Source of the DNA: Paraferrimonas haliotis
GTDB taxonomy: Bacteria > Pseudomonadota > Gammaproteobacteria > Enterobacterales > Shewanellaceae
Assembly: GCF_002282895.1 (NCBI RefSeq)
Contig: NZ_NRRB01000007.1
Coordinates: 62,001-126,000, forward strand
DNA length: 64,000 bases
Direction of reading: 5' to 3'
Made by a program: the position numbers and the translations under genes
The notes under the pieces: generated by a model
Database searches by the model: none
What the model saw: only the letters and a program-made list of their open reading frames with translations
Told to the model about the DNA's origin: nothing
In this document: positions 17,832 to 27,678 of the stretch, in pieces
How positions within the stretch are numbered: position 1 is the stretch's first letter
How the letters are laid out: the number at the start of each line of letters is the position of its first letter

Positions 17832-18793
17832 GCGCTTGTCTCTGTGTTTGACTCTGTGTTTGACTCTGTGTTTGACTCTGTGTTTGACTCTGTGTTTGAC
17901 TCTGTGTTTGACTCTTGAGGCTCTTGTTCGCGCAATTCCTTTTTGAGGGTTTGCTCTCTAAAAAATGCTGGTAATGATGCCGTTATTTCACCACCAAAGA
18001 GTACGATAAGCCAAGAAATATAGACCCAAACAAATAGAATCGGGATGGCTGCCAAGGCGCCATAAATGGCCTCATAACTGGGGAAGTGGGTTACGTATAA
18101 TGCAAACCCTTTCTTACCCAGCTCAAATAAAGTTGCCGCCACCGTTGCTCCAACTAAAGCATGCCAAAACTTCACTTTCATATTCGGCACCGCCATGTAC
18201 AGCAAGATAAATGCCGCCACTGAAAACATGACCGGCACCTGCTTAACGGCAAAAGCGAACAACCCAGACAACTGCGTATCAGTGAACAGGTTGAGCGAAA
18301 CCAAGTAACTGGTCGCCGCTAAACTCGAACCCATCAAAATAGGCCCAAGTGTCAGCACCATCCAATACATGGAAAAGGACACCACTATGGTTCTGGGCTT
18401 CTCGCTTCGAAAGATTTCATTCAGGGTTTTATCGATGGCAGAAATCAACAACAACGCAATGATCATTAAAGCCACGATACCAACCATACCGCCTTTGGTG
18501 GCGTTGGCGACAAACTGGCCAACGTGCAACTGTACGGTATCGCCTGATGCGGGAACGAAATTACCATAAATGAAGTCTTCAATAGAGCTTCGCACACCGG
18601 CAAAAACCGGAAAGGCTGATAACACTGACATGGTTACCGCGACCATCGGCACTAACGACAGTAGGGTTACGTAGGCCAGGTTGCCGGCGCGTACTTTAAC
18701 CTGATCCCTAACCATTCGCTTCACCACATATACAGCAAACAAAGCAACGGATTCCAAGTTTTCTTTTACTACATCTAGGCTGATATTTTTCAC
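17828..18793 (-). CDS. yihY: YihY-family inner-membrane protein with ESNT-repeat tail
   Basis: A 321-residue YihY (UPF0761, once mislabelled RNase BN) membrane protein with about six helices. It shows the conserved [22 protein letters not shown] region near residue 35 and an [21 protein letters not shown] helix near residue 255. The function is not established. After the last helix comes a charged cytoplasmic tail ending in six tandem ESNT tetrapeptides, coded by an exact 12-bp repeat. It starts with GTG and is followed by dtd, with overlapping stop and start codons. The body of the protein is of normal family length; the repeat tail is the unusual part. Confidence 0.85.
   Translation of the reverse strand: MKNISLDVVKENLESVALFAVYVVKRMVRDQVKVRAGNLAYVTLLSLVPMVAVTMSVLSAFPVFAGVRSSIEDFIYGNFVPASGDTVQLHVGQFVANATKGGMVGIVALMIIALLLISAIDKTLNEIFRSEKPRTIVVSFSMYWMVLTLGPILMGSSLAATSYLVSLNLFTDTQLSGLFAFAVKQVPVMFSVAAFILLYMAVPNMKVKFWHALVGATVAATLFELGKKGFALYVTHFPSYEAIYGALAAIPILFVWVYISWLIVLFGGEITASLPAFFREQTLKKELREQEPQESNTESNTESNTESNTESNTESNTETSA
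17841..17912. repeat. Six exact copies of a 12-bp tandem repeat inside yihY
   Basis: The plus-strand unit TCTGTGTTTGAC is repeated six times with no mismatch over 72 bases. On the coding strand it gives ESNT repeated six times. Because the unit is a multiple of three, gain or loss of copies would change only the length of the tail. Confidence 0.97.
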
Positions 18794-18875
18794 AACGTTC
18801 CATCGAGTTGTCAGTTACCTAGTCCTAGAGTACCCTTGTTAACCAACACGTTACAATTATCAAGGAAGGTTTTTT

Positions 18876-19106
18876 ATGTCGTCTCCTTCAAAACAAGGCT
18901 CAGCAGGCAATGTGATAGCGGCAATCGCGAGCTTTTTCATCCCGGGGCTGGGGCAGCTCGTTCAAGGTCGACTTCTGTCTGCGATCCTGTTCGCCGTCAT
19001 CGCTTTTGGTGGATATGCTCTATATTGGATGTTATTTATACCGGCTATCATTGGTTTTATAGCCCATGTTTGGTCCATTATTGATGCTGCGCGTTATAAG
19101 GGGTAG
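18876..19106 (+). CDS. Small TM2-like membrane protein
   Basis: A 76-residue protein with two hydrophobic segments. It carries the FFIPGLGQLVQGR motif near residues 21-33 that marks TM2/YqaE-like small membrane proteins, followed by a long hydrophobic stretch and a short VWSIIDAARYKG tail, also typical of TM2-like proteins. The function is unknown. An AAGGAAGG ribosome binding site precedes the ATG well. It is followed two bases later by a DUF2959 lipoprotein gene, so the two are probably co-transcribed. Confidence 0.75.
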   Translation: MSSPSKQGSAGNVIAAIASFFIPGLGQLVQGRLLSAILFAVIAFGGYALYWMLFIPAIIGFIAHVWSIIDAARYKG

Positions 19107-19108
19107 TT

Positions 19109-19762
19109 ATGAAACGTCAAGTGTTCGTTGGGTTAGTATTAGCCGTTGCCGCTACCGGCGTGCTCACTGGCTGCCAAAGCGCCTATTATGGCGCTTGGGA
19201 AAAAGTAGGGGTTCACAAGCGTGACATCATGGTGGATAGAGTTGAAGACGCCAGAGAAGCGCAACAAGACGCTCAAGAGGAATTCAATTCGGCTTTAGAA
19301 GAACTGCAAACCCTTCTTGGTAGTGATGGCGGTGATTTGCAGCGTGCTTACGAAAAAGCCGCTGACGAATATGAATCGGCCTACGACGCGGCCGAAAAAG
19401 TACGAGATCGCGTTGACGGCGTTGAAAGTGTCGCCACTGCTTTATTTGAAGAATGGCAGCAAGAAATCGGCGAAATCAGCAAAGCCTCATTGCGCTCAAG
19501 CAGCCAAAAACAACTCAGGGAAACGGAACGCAACTACCAACAAATGATCCGCAGCATGCGCCGCGCCGAATCAAAAATGGATCCGGTATTGACGACCATG
19601 AAAGACAACATGCTGTTTCTAAAGCATAACTTGAATGCTCGTACCGTTGGCTCAATTCAAGCCGAGTTTGATTCATTGAAACAAGACATCAACGGACTCA
19701 TAAAGGAGATGAATGTCTCGATTGAAGAATCAAATCGCTTTATCGAATCAATGAAACAATAA
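19109..19762 (+). CDS. DUF2959 lipoprotein
   Basis: A 217-residue lipoprotein of the DUF2959 family. The signal peptide ends in the lipobox LTGC with Cys22 as the lipidation site. The mature protein keeps the family start (SAYYGAWEKVGVHKRDIMVDRVEDAREAQ) and continues as a highly charged, nearly all-helical rod likely to form coiled coils. The role is unknown; it is probably anchored to the periplasmic face of the envelope. It lies two bases after the TM2-like gene. Confidence 0.85.
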   Translation: MKRQVFVGLVLAVAATGVLTGCQSAYYGAWEKVGVHKRDIMVDRVEDAREAQQDAQEEFNSALEELQTLLGSDGGDLQRAYEKAADEYESAYDAAEKVRDRVDGVESVATALFEEWQQEIGEISKASLRSSSQKQLRETERNYQQMIRSMRRAESKMDPVLTTMKDNMLFLKHNLNARTVGSIQAEFDSLKQDINGLIKEMNVSIEESNRFIESMKQ

Positions 19763-19826
19763 AAACAGCAAGCGTTTACGATCAGCTATGATAAACTGCG
19801 CGACTTGTTTTAAGTGAGAGGCTCTC

Positions 19827-20450
19827 ATGTCGGCAATTGGCACCCTTTACATAATGTCTGCTCCAAGTGGAGCTGGAAAATCGTCTTTGATTTCCGCCCT
19901 GTTATCATCGGACATCGGCAACGCATCGGTATCGGTATCCCATACCACTCGAGCGCCTCGCCCTGGTGAAATTGATGGCCAACATTATCACTTTGTTGAC
20001 GTAGACACTTTTAAACAGCTCATCGAAGCCAACGAGTTTTTTGAATGGGCCGAAGTGTTCGGAAATTTCTATGGCACCTCTAAGGCGGCCATCGAAGTTC
20101 AGTTAGCATCTGGTACCGATGTGTTTTTGGATATCGATTGGCAGGGGGCGCAGCAGGTTAAAAAGCTGATGCCAGAAGCTCAAGGTGTCTTTATTCTGCC
20201 ACCATCACGGGCAGAGCTAGAACGCCGTTTAATTGGTCGCGGTCAAGACTCCGACGAAGTCATCGCAGGTCGTATGGCTCAAGCAATTTCCGAAATGTCC
20301 CATTACAACGAGTACGATTTTATTTTGGTTAACGATGATTTTGATACCACGTTGAACCAACTTAGCGCAATTGTTATCGGACAAAGACAGCGAAAAGCTA
20401 GTCAAGTCGCAGCTTACAGTGATATGCTTAAGGATCTGTTGGCAGAGTAG
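19827..20450 (+). CDS. gmk: Guanylate kinase
   Basis: A 207-residue enzyme that phosphorylates GMP to GDP. It has the P-loop [10 protein letters not shown] at residues 10-19, the GMP-binding segment [20 protein letters not shown] near residue 37, and the lid region [18 protein letters not shown]. Size matches the family. It is the first gene of the conserved gmk-rpoZ-spoT-trmH series. The series links nucleotide supply, RNA polymerase and ppGpp turnover; ppGpp is known to inhibit guanylate kinase in several bacteria. Confidence 0.97.
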   Translation: MSAIGTLYIMSAPSGAGKSSLISALLSSDIGNASVSVSHTTRAPRPGEIDGQHYHFVDVDTFKQLIEANEFFEWAEVFGNFYGTSKAAIEVQLASGTDVFLDIDWQGAQQVKKLMPEAQGVFILPPSRAELERRLIGRGQDSDEVIAGRMAQAISEMSHYNEYDFILVNDDFDTTLNQLSAIVIGQRQRKASQVAAYSDMLKDLLAE

Positions 20451-20508
20451 CTAACATCGTGTACAATTTTGCGTCATTTTTACCCCCGATAATAGGAGTT
20501 CCCTATCC

Positions 20509-20787
20509 ATGGCTCGCGTAACCGTTGAAGATGCAGTCGAAAAAATTGGTAACCGTTTTGATTTAATCTTGGTCGCCTCTCGTCGTGCTCGCCAAATTGC
20601 CGTTCAAGGCAAAGACCCAATGGTAGAGGAAGAAAACGATAAGCCAACCGTTTTGGCTTTACGTGAAATTGAAGAAGGCTTGGTAACAGCACAAACGCTG
20701 GATACCGATGAGCGTCAAGCGCTTCGTGAGAAAGAAGCCGCTGAGATTGCAGCCGTAGCAGCAATCGCAGAGGGGCGCACTCTGTAG
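20509..20787 (+). CDS. rpoZ: RNA polymerase omega subunit
   Basis: A 92-residue omega subunit. The N-terminus [31 protein letters not shown] is almost identical to that of other gammaproteobacteria. It supports beta' folding and forms part of a ppGpp binding site on RNA polymerase. It precedes spoT by 23 bases, the usual arrangement. A GATAATAGGAG ribosome binding site lies before the ATG. Confidence 0.98.
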   Translation: MARVTVEDAVEKIGNRFDLILVASRRARQIAVQGKDPMVEEENDKPTVLALREIEEGLVTAQTLDTDERQALREKEAAEIAAVAAIAEGRTL

Positions 20788-20810
20788 TTTCAAAATAGGA
20801 GTATTATTGT

Positions 20811-22928
20811 TTGTACCTGTTTGAAAGCCTGAAGGAAACGGCAGCCAGCTACCTTGAACCTCAACAGGTTGAACTACTCCAACGCGCCTTCGTGGTTGCA
20901 CGAGATGCCCACGAAGGACAAATGCGTTCCAGCGGTGACCCATACATTACCCATCCTGTCGCCGTTTCGCGAATACTCGCAGATATGAGACTCGACCATG
21001 AAACCCTCATGGCCGCGCTCTTGCACGACGTCATCGAAGACACCCCTGTTACTTTTGAAGAACTGGCAGACGACTTTGGACAAACCGTAGCGGAACTGGT
21101 TGAAGGGGTCTCCAAGCTCGACAAGCTCAAGTTTCGGGATCGGGAAGAAGCGCAAGCTGAAAATTTCCGCAAAATGATGATGGCCATGGTGCAAGACATC
21201 CGGGTCATTCTGATTAAGCTCGCCGATCGCACCCACAACATGCGCACTCTTGGTTCCTTGAGACCTGATAAACGTCGTCGTATCGCGCGTGAAACCATGG
21301 AAATCTACGCCCCAGTAGCCAATCGACTTGGTATTCATAACATCAAAAGTGAGCTGGAAGATTTGGGTTTTCAAGCGCATTACCCGATGCGCTATCGCGT
21401 ATTAAAGGAAGTGGTGCAACGAGCTCGAGGCAACCGCAAAGAGCTGATGCAAAATATCAGTGATGAAGTGCGCGGAAGACTGGCTGAAAGCGGTATCGAC
21501 GCAGAGGTGCTCGGTCGCGAGAAAAACTTGTTCTCCATTTATAAAAAAATGAAGAATAAAGAGCTGCAATTCCAAGAAGTCATGGATATCTATGCATTTC
21601 GCATCATAGTTAAGGATTTAGATACCTGTTATCGAGTCTTGGGTGCAATGCACGGTCTCTTCAAACCTCGTCCAGGTCGTTTTAAAGATTACATCGCCAT
21701 ACCAAAAACCAACGGCTATCAATCACTGCATACCTCTCTGTTAGGTCCACACGGTGTTCCGGTAGAGATCCAAATCCGAACGGAAGATATGGATCAAATG
21801 GCCGACAAAGGTGTTGCCGCGCATTGGTTATATAAAGACGGTGGCGAGCAAAGCAGTACCACATCGCAAATTCGCGCTCGCCAATGGATGCAAAGTTTGA
21901 TTGATTTGCAGCAAAGTGCTGGTAACTCCTTCGAATTTGTCGAGAACGTGAAAACAGACTTGTTCCCTGACGAAATCTATGTTTTCACTCCGAACGGTCG
22001 AATCCTCGAATTACCAGTCGGTGCCACCGCGGTGGACTTTGCCTACCACGTTCACACCGATGTTGGAAATACCGCTGTTGGCGCAAAGGTTAATCGCATG
22101 GCCTATCCATTAAGCCAGCCTTTGATTTCAGGTCAAACCGTGGAAATCATTACCGCCAAAGGTGCTCGCCCTAACGCGGCTTGGCTAAACTTCGTGGTAA
22201 CGGCAAAAGCGCGCGCTCGCATCCGCCAAGTTTTAAAAAGCGTCGAAGAGAAAGATGCCATTTCACTTGGCCGTCGTCTGCTCAATCATGCACTGGGTGA
22301 TGCACACCTCGATGACATTGACCCGCAAATTTTACAACAAGTGATAGAGGATACTCGTCACGACAATTTCGACCATCTACTGGCCGATATTGGCTTGGGC
22401 AATGCCATGAGCATTTTAGTGGCGCAGCGTCTGCTTGGTGAGCACATCGATAGCAGCATTGAAGACGTGGAAGACAGCGGCAACTCGCTACCCATTCGCG
22501 GTGCCGAAGGCATGCTGGTTAGCTTCGCTAAGTGCTGTCGCCCCATACCCGGCGACCCGATTATGGCCCACGTTAGCCCCGGAAAAGGGCTGGTGGTGCA
22601 TATGGAGTCTTGCGCCAACATTCGTGGCTACGAAGGTGAGCCCGATAAGTACACTCCGGTGCAATGGGCGCCAGGCGATCATGACATTGGTTATCAAGCC
22701 AATATGCGCATCGAAATCGTTAACCACCAAGGTACCTTAGCCAAAATAACTAAGATCATTGCCGAAGGTGAAGCCAACATTCACAGCCTAAATACCGAAG
22801 AAAAAGACAGTCGGGTGTATTTAATCAACGTGTTGGTAACCGTTAAGAACCGCATTCATTTGGCCAACGTTATGCGCCGCATCAGAATTCAACCCGAAGT
22901 GTTACGCATTTCTAGAAATAAGAGTTAA
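20811..22928 (+). CDS. spoT: Bifunctional (p)ppGpp synthetase/hydrolase
   Basis: A 705-residue RelA/SpoT-family enzyme that makes and degrades (p)ppGpp. The hydrolase domain is intact, with HPVAVSRILADM and the HDVIEDT motif near residues 70-75 and the DRTHNMRTL segment. The synthetase domain follows (GYQSLHTSLLG and EIQIRTEDM near residues 305-330), then the TGS domain (VFTPNGRILELPVGATAVDFAY), the Cys-Cys region (KCCRPIPGD) and a C-terminal ACT domain. It begins with TTG, as E. coli spoT does (MYLFESL), preceded by AATAGGAG; no nearby ATG fits. It forms an operon with rpoZ upstream and trmH 15 bases downstream. Confidence 0.97.
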   Translation: MYLFESLKETAASYLEPQQVELLQRAFVVARDAHEGQMRSSGDPYITHPVAVSRILADMRLDHETLMAALLHDVIEDTPVTFEELADDFGQTVAELVEGVSKLDKLKFRDREEAQAENFRKMMMAMVQDIRVILIKLADRTHNMRTLGSLRPDKRRRIARETMEIYAPVANRLGIHNIKSELEDLGFQAHYPMRYRVLKEVVQRARGNRKELMQNISDEVRGRLAESGIDAEVLGREKNLFSIYKKMKNKELQFQEVMDIYAFRIIVKDLDTCYRVLGAMHGLFKPRPGRFKDYIAIPKTNGYQSLHTSLLGPHGVPVEIQIRTEDMDQMADKGVAAHWLYKDGGEQSSTTSQIRARQWMQSLIDLQQSAGNSFEFVENVKTDLFPDEIYVFTPNGRILELPVGATAVDFAYHVHTDVGNTAVGAKVNRMAYPLSQPLISGQTVEIITAKGARPNAAWLNFVVTAKARARIRQVLKSVEEKDAISLGRRLLNHALGDAHLDDIDPQILQQVIEDTRHDNFDHLLADIGLGNAMSILVAQRLLGEHIDSSIEDVEDSGNSLPIRGAEGMLVSFAKCCRPIPGDPIMAHVSPGKGLVVHMESCANIRGYEGEPDKYTPVQWAPGDHDIGYQANMRIEIVNHQGTLAKITKIIAEGEANIHSLNTEEKDSRVYLINVLVTVKNRIHLANVMRRIRIQPEVLRISRNKS

Positions 22929-22943
22929 ACCGGGCAAAAAAGC

Positions 22944-23663
22944 ATGACTCCAGAACGTTTAGCGCGCATTAATTCCATGTTAGACAAGCGCCAAATCGAC
23001 CTGACCGTGTGCATGGAGATGGTGCATAAATCAAATAATCTAGCAGCGGTATTACGTACTGCCGATGCCGTGGGGCTGTCTCAGATACACGCCGTGTGGC
23101 CAGAACAAGGTTATTACGTGTCTCGCAACACCTCCGGCGGTTCGTCCATGTGGGTTGATCTAAAAACCCACACAACCACGACCTCTGCAATCGAAAACTT
23201 GCGCGGCCAAGGAATGCAAATACTGGCAACCAATCTATCCGATAGCGCTGTGGACTTTCGTGAAATTGATTACACCAAACCCACTGCCATTTTAATGGGT
23301 AATGAGAAGGACGGTATCAGCGATGAAGCTTTAGCCTTGGCCGATCAAGATATCATCATCCCGATGGAAGGTATGGTGCAGTCTCTTAATGTCTCTGTTG
23401 CCACCGCTTTAATTTTGTATGAAGCTCAATTGCAACGCAAAAAAGCGGGCTTATACGAACAGCGCACCATCGACCAAGACACATGTCAGCGACTTCTTTT
23501 TGAAGGTGGTCACCCCATCTTTGCTAAAGCGTGTCGTCGTAAAGGACTTCCCTACCCCAAAGTCGATGAAAATGGGCAAATCGTAGCAAGTGAAGACTGG
23601 TGGCAAAAAATGCAAATGAGCCAGGATTCTTGGCAACACTTAGACGACGACAGTAGCGACTGA
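22944..23663 (+). CDS. trmH: tRNA (guanosine-18-2'-O)-methyltransferase
   Basis: A 239-residue SPOUT methyltransferase that methylates the ribose of G18 in tRNA. The start (MTPERLARINSMLDKRQIDLTVCMEMVHKSNNLAAVLRTADAVG) holds the tRNA-binding helix and motif 1. The knotted SAM site shows LMGNEKDGIS near residue 114 and the SLNVSVATALILYEAQLQR helix near residue 150. It follows spoT by 15 bases in the standard spoT-trmH order. Confidence 0.95.
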   Translation: MTPERLARINSMLDKRQIDLTVCMEMVHKSNNLAAVLRTADAVGLSQIHAVWPEQGYYVSRNTSGGSSMWVDLKTHTTTTSAIENLRGQGMQILATNLSDSAVDFREIDYTKPTAILMGNEKDGISDEALALADQDIIIPMEGMVQSLNVSVATALILYEAQLQRKKAGLYEQRTIDQDTCQRLLFEGGHPIFAKACRRKGLPYPKVDENGQIVASEDWWQKMQMSQDSWQHLDDDSSD

Positions 23664-23849
23664 CAGAGGTTAGACCTCTAACCTCCGAATTTATGCGGCT
23701 TTCAAGGCCTTTTATCTCTGTTTATTAACAACTTGCTAACGGACACATAACTGCATTATCCTTACAATTCGCCTCTATAATTAAGAATTTGTCTGTAGGT
23801 TGAGCTTTCAACTGTTGCGACAAACCAAAAAATTGCAAGGTATGAAGTG

Positions 23850-25505
23850 ATGCAAGAAACTGTCAAGACTCCACTCGAAATGCTCGACCATTGGGTCGAT
23901 GTTCAGGGCGATAAGATCTATTTACGCCAACCCATTAACGGTCAATATGTCGACTTTACTTGGCAGCAAGTAAAGCAAAAAGCACAACAACTCGCTGGCG
24001 GTTTGCGCCATTTAGGGTTAAAGCCCGGCGATAAAGTCGCCATACTTTCGAAAAACTGTGCCGAATGGTTCATCACAGATTTTGCCCTCATGATGGGCGG
24101 TTATGTGAGCGTGCCGATTTACCCCACCGCCAATGCATCCACCATTAGCTATGTCATCAAACACAGTGAAGCAAAAGCTGTGTTCGTTGGTAAGCTCGAT
24201 TACTGGAAAGATCAGGAGCCTGGCGTCGGCGGCGATATTTTACGCTTGGCCATGCCTTACGACACCATGCCAGCACAATATCAATGGGATGCCCTGCTCT
24301 CGGTTGGCGAGCCGTTGACAGACTACCCATACCCCGAGCTCGACTCGCTGATGACATTGATTTACACCTCTGGCAGCACCGGTAACCCCAAAGGGGTGAT
24401 GCACAGCTACGCAGGTTTTTGCCAAACGGCGGAGCAAGTGGGCAAACACCTAAACGGAAGCTCTGACGATCGCGTTCTTAGCTACCTGCCTTTGGCACAT
24501 ATCACTGAACGCACCTACATCCAAGGATCTTCGTTTTATATCGGCGGTACTGTTTCATTCGCCGAGTCATTAGATACTTTTGTTGACGATGTAAAGCGTG
24601 CTAAACCGACCCTGTTCTTATCGGTGCCTCGTCTGTGGACGGTCTTCCAACAAAATGTCATCGCCAAAATTGGCGCCACTAAGTTGAATGTTTTGCTGAG
24701 CATTCCAATTCTAGGCGGTATTGTTGCCAAAAAGATTAGAACGGAATTAGGGCTTAACCACGCTCGTGTTTTAGGTTGTGGCTCAGCGCCGGTTTCACCG
24801 CTGCTGCTGCAATGGTATCGACGCATCGGGATGAACATTACCGAAGCTTGGGGCATGTCTGAAAACTGCGCCTACGCCACGCTAAACTACCCGTTCCAAG
24901 CTAATAAGATTGGCACCGTAGGTAAAGCTGGTTTGAACTGCGACGTTAAAATCGGTGAAGGTGACGAGTTATTGTTTAAATCTCCGGGCAATATGCTTGG
25001 TTATTACAAACAACCGGAAGCGACTGCAGAGACCTTTACAGAAGACGGCTATTTGCGCACGGGCGATTGCGCGTCTATCGATGCAGATGGATACGTAAAC
25101 ATAACCGGACGAGTTAAAGATAACTTTAAGTCGGCTAAAGGAAAATACATCGCACCGGTTCCTATTGAGCGTAAACTCGCCCAAAACACCAACATTGAAT
25201 TAATGTGTGTAATTGGCTCTGGACTGCCGCATCCGGTGGCATTGATTCAATTGTCGGATGCTGCTGCAAGTGCTGATCGAGAGACAATTCGTGCCTCGTT
25301 AAAAGAAACCATGGATTTGGTTAATCCAACCTTAGAATCCCACGAAATTCTCGATGCCATGGTGGTGGTTAGTGAGAAATGGGAAATTGAAAACGACGTG
25401 CTCACCCCAACCTTAAAGATTAAGCGTCACGTACTCGAGCAGCGATTCAATGAGCTTGTAGACGGCCAACGCAAAGCCGTAGTTAAGTGGCAAGATGAGC
25501 TTTAA
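23850..25505 (+). CDS. AMP-binding long-chain acyl-CoA synthetase-like enzyme
   Basis: A 551-residue ANL-superfamily adenylate-forming enzyme, most like long-chain fatty acid:CoA ligases. Visible motifs are the phosphate-binding loop LIYTSGSTGNPKGVMHSY near residue 170, YLPLAHITER, the AWGMSEN motif and the hinge region YLRTGDCASIDADGYV with GRVKDNFKSAKGKYIAP. It would activate a carboxylic acid, probably a fatty acid, to its CoA thioester via an acyl-adenylate. Chain-length preference cannot be read. I chose the ATG at 23850; a GTG one codon earlier shares the same ribosome binding site (AAGG at 23837-23840). It stands between trmH and recG as a separate unit. Confidence 0.88.
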   Translation: MQETVKTPLEMLDHWVDVQGDKIYLRQPINGQYVDFTWQQVKQKAQQLAGGLRHLGLKPGDKVAILSKNCAEWFITDFALMMGGYVSVPIYPTANASTISYVIKHSEAKAVFVGKLDYWKDQEPGVGGDILRLAMPYDTMPAQYQWDALLSVGEPLTDYPYPELDSLMTLIYTSGSTGNPKGVMHSYAGFCQTAEQVGKHLNGSSDDRVLSYLPLAHITERTYIQGSSFYIGGTVSFAESLDTFVDDVKRAKPTLFLSVPRLWTVFQQNVIAKIGATKLNVLLSIPILGGIVAKKIRTELGLNHARVLGCGSAPVSPLLLQWYRRIGMNITEAWGMSENCAYATLNYPFQANKIGTVGKAGLNCDVKIGEGDELLFKSPGNMLGYYKQPEATAETFTEDGYLRTGDCASIDADGYVNITGRVKDNFKSAKGKYIAPVPIERKLAQNTNIELMCVIGSGLPHPVALIQLSDAAASADRETIRASLKETMDLVNPTLESHEILDAMVVVSEKWEIENDVLTPTLKIKRHVLEQRFNELVDGQRKAVVKWQDEL

Positions 25506-25524
25506 ATCTTAGCGCCACTAGCCA

Positions 25525-25576
25525 TACCACCAAAGTCTGGTTAATATATGTATATGTTTACAGTGCTTTGGTGGTA
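25525..25576 (+). promoter_or_regulatory. Long-range inverted repeat just before recG
   Basis: TACCACCAAAG (25525-25535) and CTTTGGTGGTA (25566-25576) are perfect 11-base inverted arms around a 30-base AT-rich loop containing TATATG repeats. The second arm includes the only purine-rich candidate ribosome binding sequence (GGTGG) ahead of the TTG start of recG at 25582. In RNA the hairpin could hide it. No T-run follows, so it is not a normal terminator. Confidence 0.45.
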
Positions 25577-25581
25577 ACTAC

Positions 25582-27657
25582 TTGCAGAGTTTAGATAATG
25601 TCGCCGTAACCGAACTCAAAGGGGTCGGCAATAAATTAGCTGAGAAACTCGAAAAGTTGGGCGTGAAAAGCGTCCAAGACCTGTTATTTCACCTGCCTTT
25701 ACGCTATCAAGATCGCACCCGCATTACCCCGATTAATGATTTAATCAGTGGCAGCTACACCAGCATTGAAGGGGAGATCATTGGCTCCAATCTAAGCTAT
25801 GGCCGTCGGCGTATGTTAACCGTGCAAGTCGCCGACGCTTCTGGGCGTATCACGCTGCGCTTTTTTAATTTTTCAAATGCCCAAAGAGAAGGACTCAAAA
25901 ATGGGCTAACCATCCGCGCGTTTGGAGAAATCCGACGGGGCATGTCGAGCTTAGAGATCATTCATCCTGAGTATCGCTTACAACAAGAGCCTGCCGCCGA
26001 CACATTAGAAGAAACCCTCACACCGGTATACCCTACTACAGAAGGCTTAAAGCAACTCAATTTAAGGAAGCTAACCGACCAAGCGTTAGCCCTGCTCACC
26101 GAAGAAAATTTGCATGAGTGGCTACCGCAAGCTTACCGGCCTAACTCATTATCTTTGGCTGCAGCGCTGCGATTGTTGCACCGACCTTTACCAGACGTGT
26201 CACTAGAGCAACTTGAAGCGGGAACACATCCGGCTCAGCATCGATTAGTACTTGAGGAGCTAACGGCTCATAGCTTAAGTATGATGCAACTGAAGCAAAA
26301 ATCTCGTGCCCACCAAGCGGCGGTATTAACGCAAAACCAACAGCTGAGCCAAAGCCTGTTAAAACAACTCAGTTTTACCCCAACCAATGCTCAGCAGCGC
26401 GTGGTCAAAGAAATCAATAACGACCTTGCACAAGCCAATCCAATGATGCGTCTTGTTCAAGGTGACGTGGGTTCGGGGAAAACCTTAGTAGCGGCACTCG
26501 CAGCACTTACCTGTATTGGGTCAGGCAAGCAGGTCGCGCTTATGGCACCAACCGAGTTGTTGGCCGAACAACATGCGATTAACTTTCAACAATGGTTTGA
26601 TGAGCTGGGCATCTCCATCGCTTGGCTCGCAGGCAAGCTTAAAACCAAACAACGCAATCAAGCGCTTGCCGATATCGCCAGCGGCGATGCTCGAATGGTG
26701 GTCGGTACCCACGCCATATTTCAAGAACAAGTGACGTTTAACGAATTGGGGCTTATTATCATCGATGAACAGCACCGCTTCGGTGTCCATCAGCGTTTGA
26801 GCCTAATCGATAAGGGAGCAAACCACGGTTACGTACCTCATCAACTGATTATGACCGCAACACCGATTCCGAGAACCCTAGCCATGACGGCTTACGCCGA
26901 CTTGGATACCTCAATCATCGATGAGCTTCCTCCCGGTCGTACCCCGATAACCACCGTCGCCATCCCTAATACTCGGCGCCAGCAAATTATTGACCGCGTC
27001 CGTCAAGTAGCGCTTGAAGACAAGCGCCAAGTGTATTGGGTGTGCACGTTAATCGATGAATCCGAAGTGTTGTCATGCGAAGCCGCCGAAGATACCCACC
27101 AAGCTTTAATGGAAGCATTGCCAGAGCTTAACGTTGGTTTAGTCCATGGCCGAATGAAAGCCGCTGAAAAGCAGCAGGTTATGGAGAAATTTAAATCGGG
27201 AGAGCTGGACCTTTTAGTCGCAACTACTGTCATAGAAGTAGGTGTTGATGTTCCAAACGCCAGTTTAATGATTATTGAAAACCCAGAACGCTTAGGTTTA
27301 GCTCAACTGCATCAGCTTCGCGGACGAGTGGGGCGAGGCTCAGTAGCCAGCCATTGCGTACTCTTATATCAAGCCCCACTCTCACAAACAGCCACTAAAC
27401 GGCTGGGGGTTCTAAGAGACAGTAACGATGGTTTTGTTATTGCGCAAAAAGATTTAGAGATTAGAGGTCCCGGCGAAGTGCTTGGAACCAAGCAAACCGG
27501 ATTGGCCACCATGAAAGTGGCCGACTTGGTGCGAGACCAAGACCTAATACCAAACGCCCAAGAATTGGCGCAACGCTTAATTCAGGAGTACCCTGAGGTA
27601 GTAGCGCCATTGATCAAACGATGGTTGGGCAATCGTCAAATATACAGCCAAGCTTAG
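25582..27657 (+). CDS. recG: ATP-dependent DNA helicase RecG
   Basis: A 691-residue superfamily 2 helicase that regresses stalled forks and branch-migrates Holliday junctions. The N-terminal wedge/OB domain is followed by Walker A (GDVGSGKTLVA near residue 295), the DEQH box (IIDEQHRFGVHQR), motif III (TATPIPRTLAMTA), and the C-terminal helicase motifs including QLRGRVGRG near residue 580. Length matches E. coli RecG. The start is TTG (LQSLDNVAVTELKGVG), as no ATG exists near the conserved N-terminus, and it sits within six bases of the inverted repeat described separately. Confidence 0.96.
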   Translation: MQSLDNVAVTELKGVGNKLAEKLEKLGVKSVQDLLFHLPLRYQDRTRITPINDLISGSYTSIEGEIIGSNLSYGRRRMLTVQVADASGRITLRFFNFSNAQREGLKNGLTIRAFGEIRRGMSSLEIIHPEYRLQQEPAADTLEETLTPVYPTTEGLKQLNLRKLTDQALALLTEENLHEWLPQAYRPNSLSLAAALRLLHRPLPDVSLEQLEAGTHPAQHRLVLEELTAHSLSMMQLKQKSRAHQAAVLTQNQQLSQSLLKQLSFTPTNAQQRVVKEINNDLAQANPMMRLVQGDVGSGKTLVAALAALTCIGSGKQVALMAPTELLAEQHAINFQQWFDELGISIAWLAGKLKTKQRNQALADIASGDARMVVGTHAIFQEQVTFNELGLIIIDEQHRFGVHQRLSLIDKGANHGYVPHQLIMTATPIPRTLAMTAYADLDTSIIDELPPGRTPITTVAIPNTRRQQIIDRVRQVALEDKRQVYWVCTLIDESEVLSCEAAEDTHQALMEALPELNVGLVHGRMKAAEKQQVMEKFKSGELDLLVATTVIEVGVDVPNASLMIIENPERLGLAQLHQLRGRVGRGSVASHCVLLYQAPLSQTATKRLGVLRDSNDGFVIAQKDLEIRGPGEVLGTKQTGLATMKVADLVRDQDLIPNAQELAQRLIQEYPEVVAPLIKRWLGNRQIYSQA

Positions 27658-27678
27658 TTGCATAAATCAGGAGTATTC

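Noticed and set aside
20874..21380. 168-codon minus-strand frame inside spoT
   Set aside because: Entirely antisense to the conserved hydrolase domain of spoT; long shadow frames are common in this codon usage.
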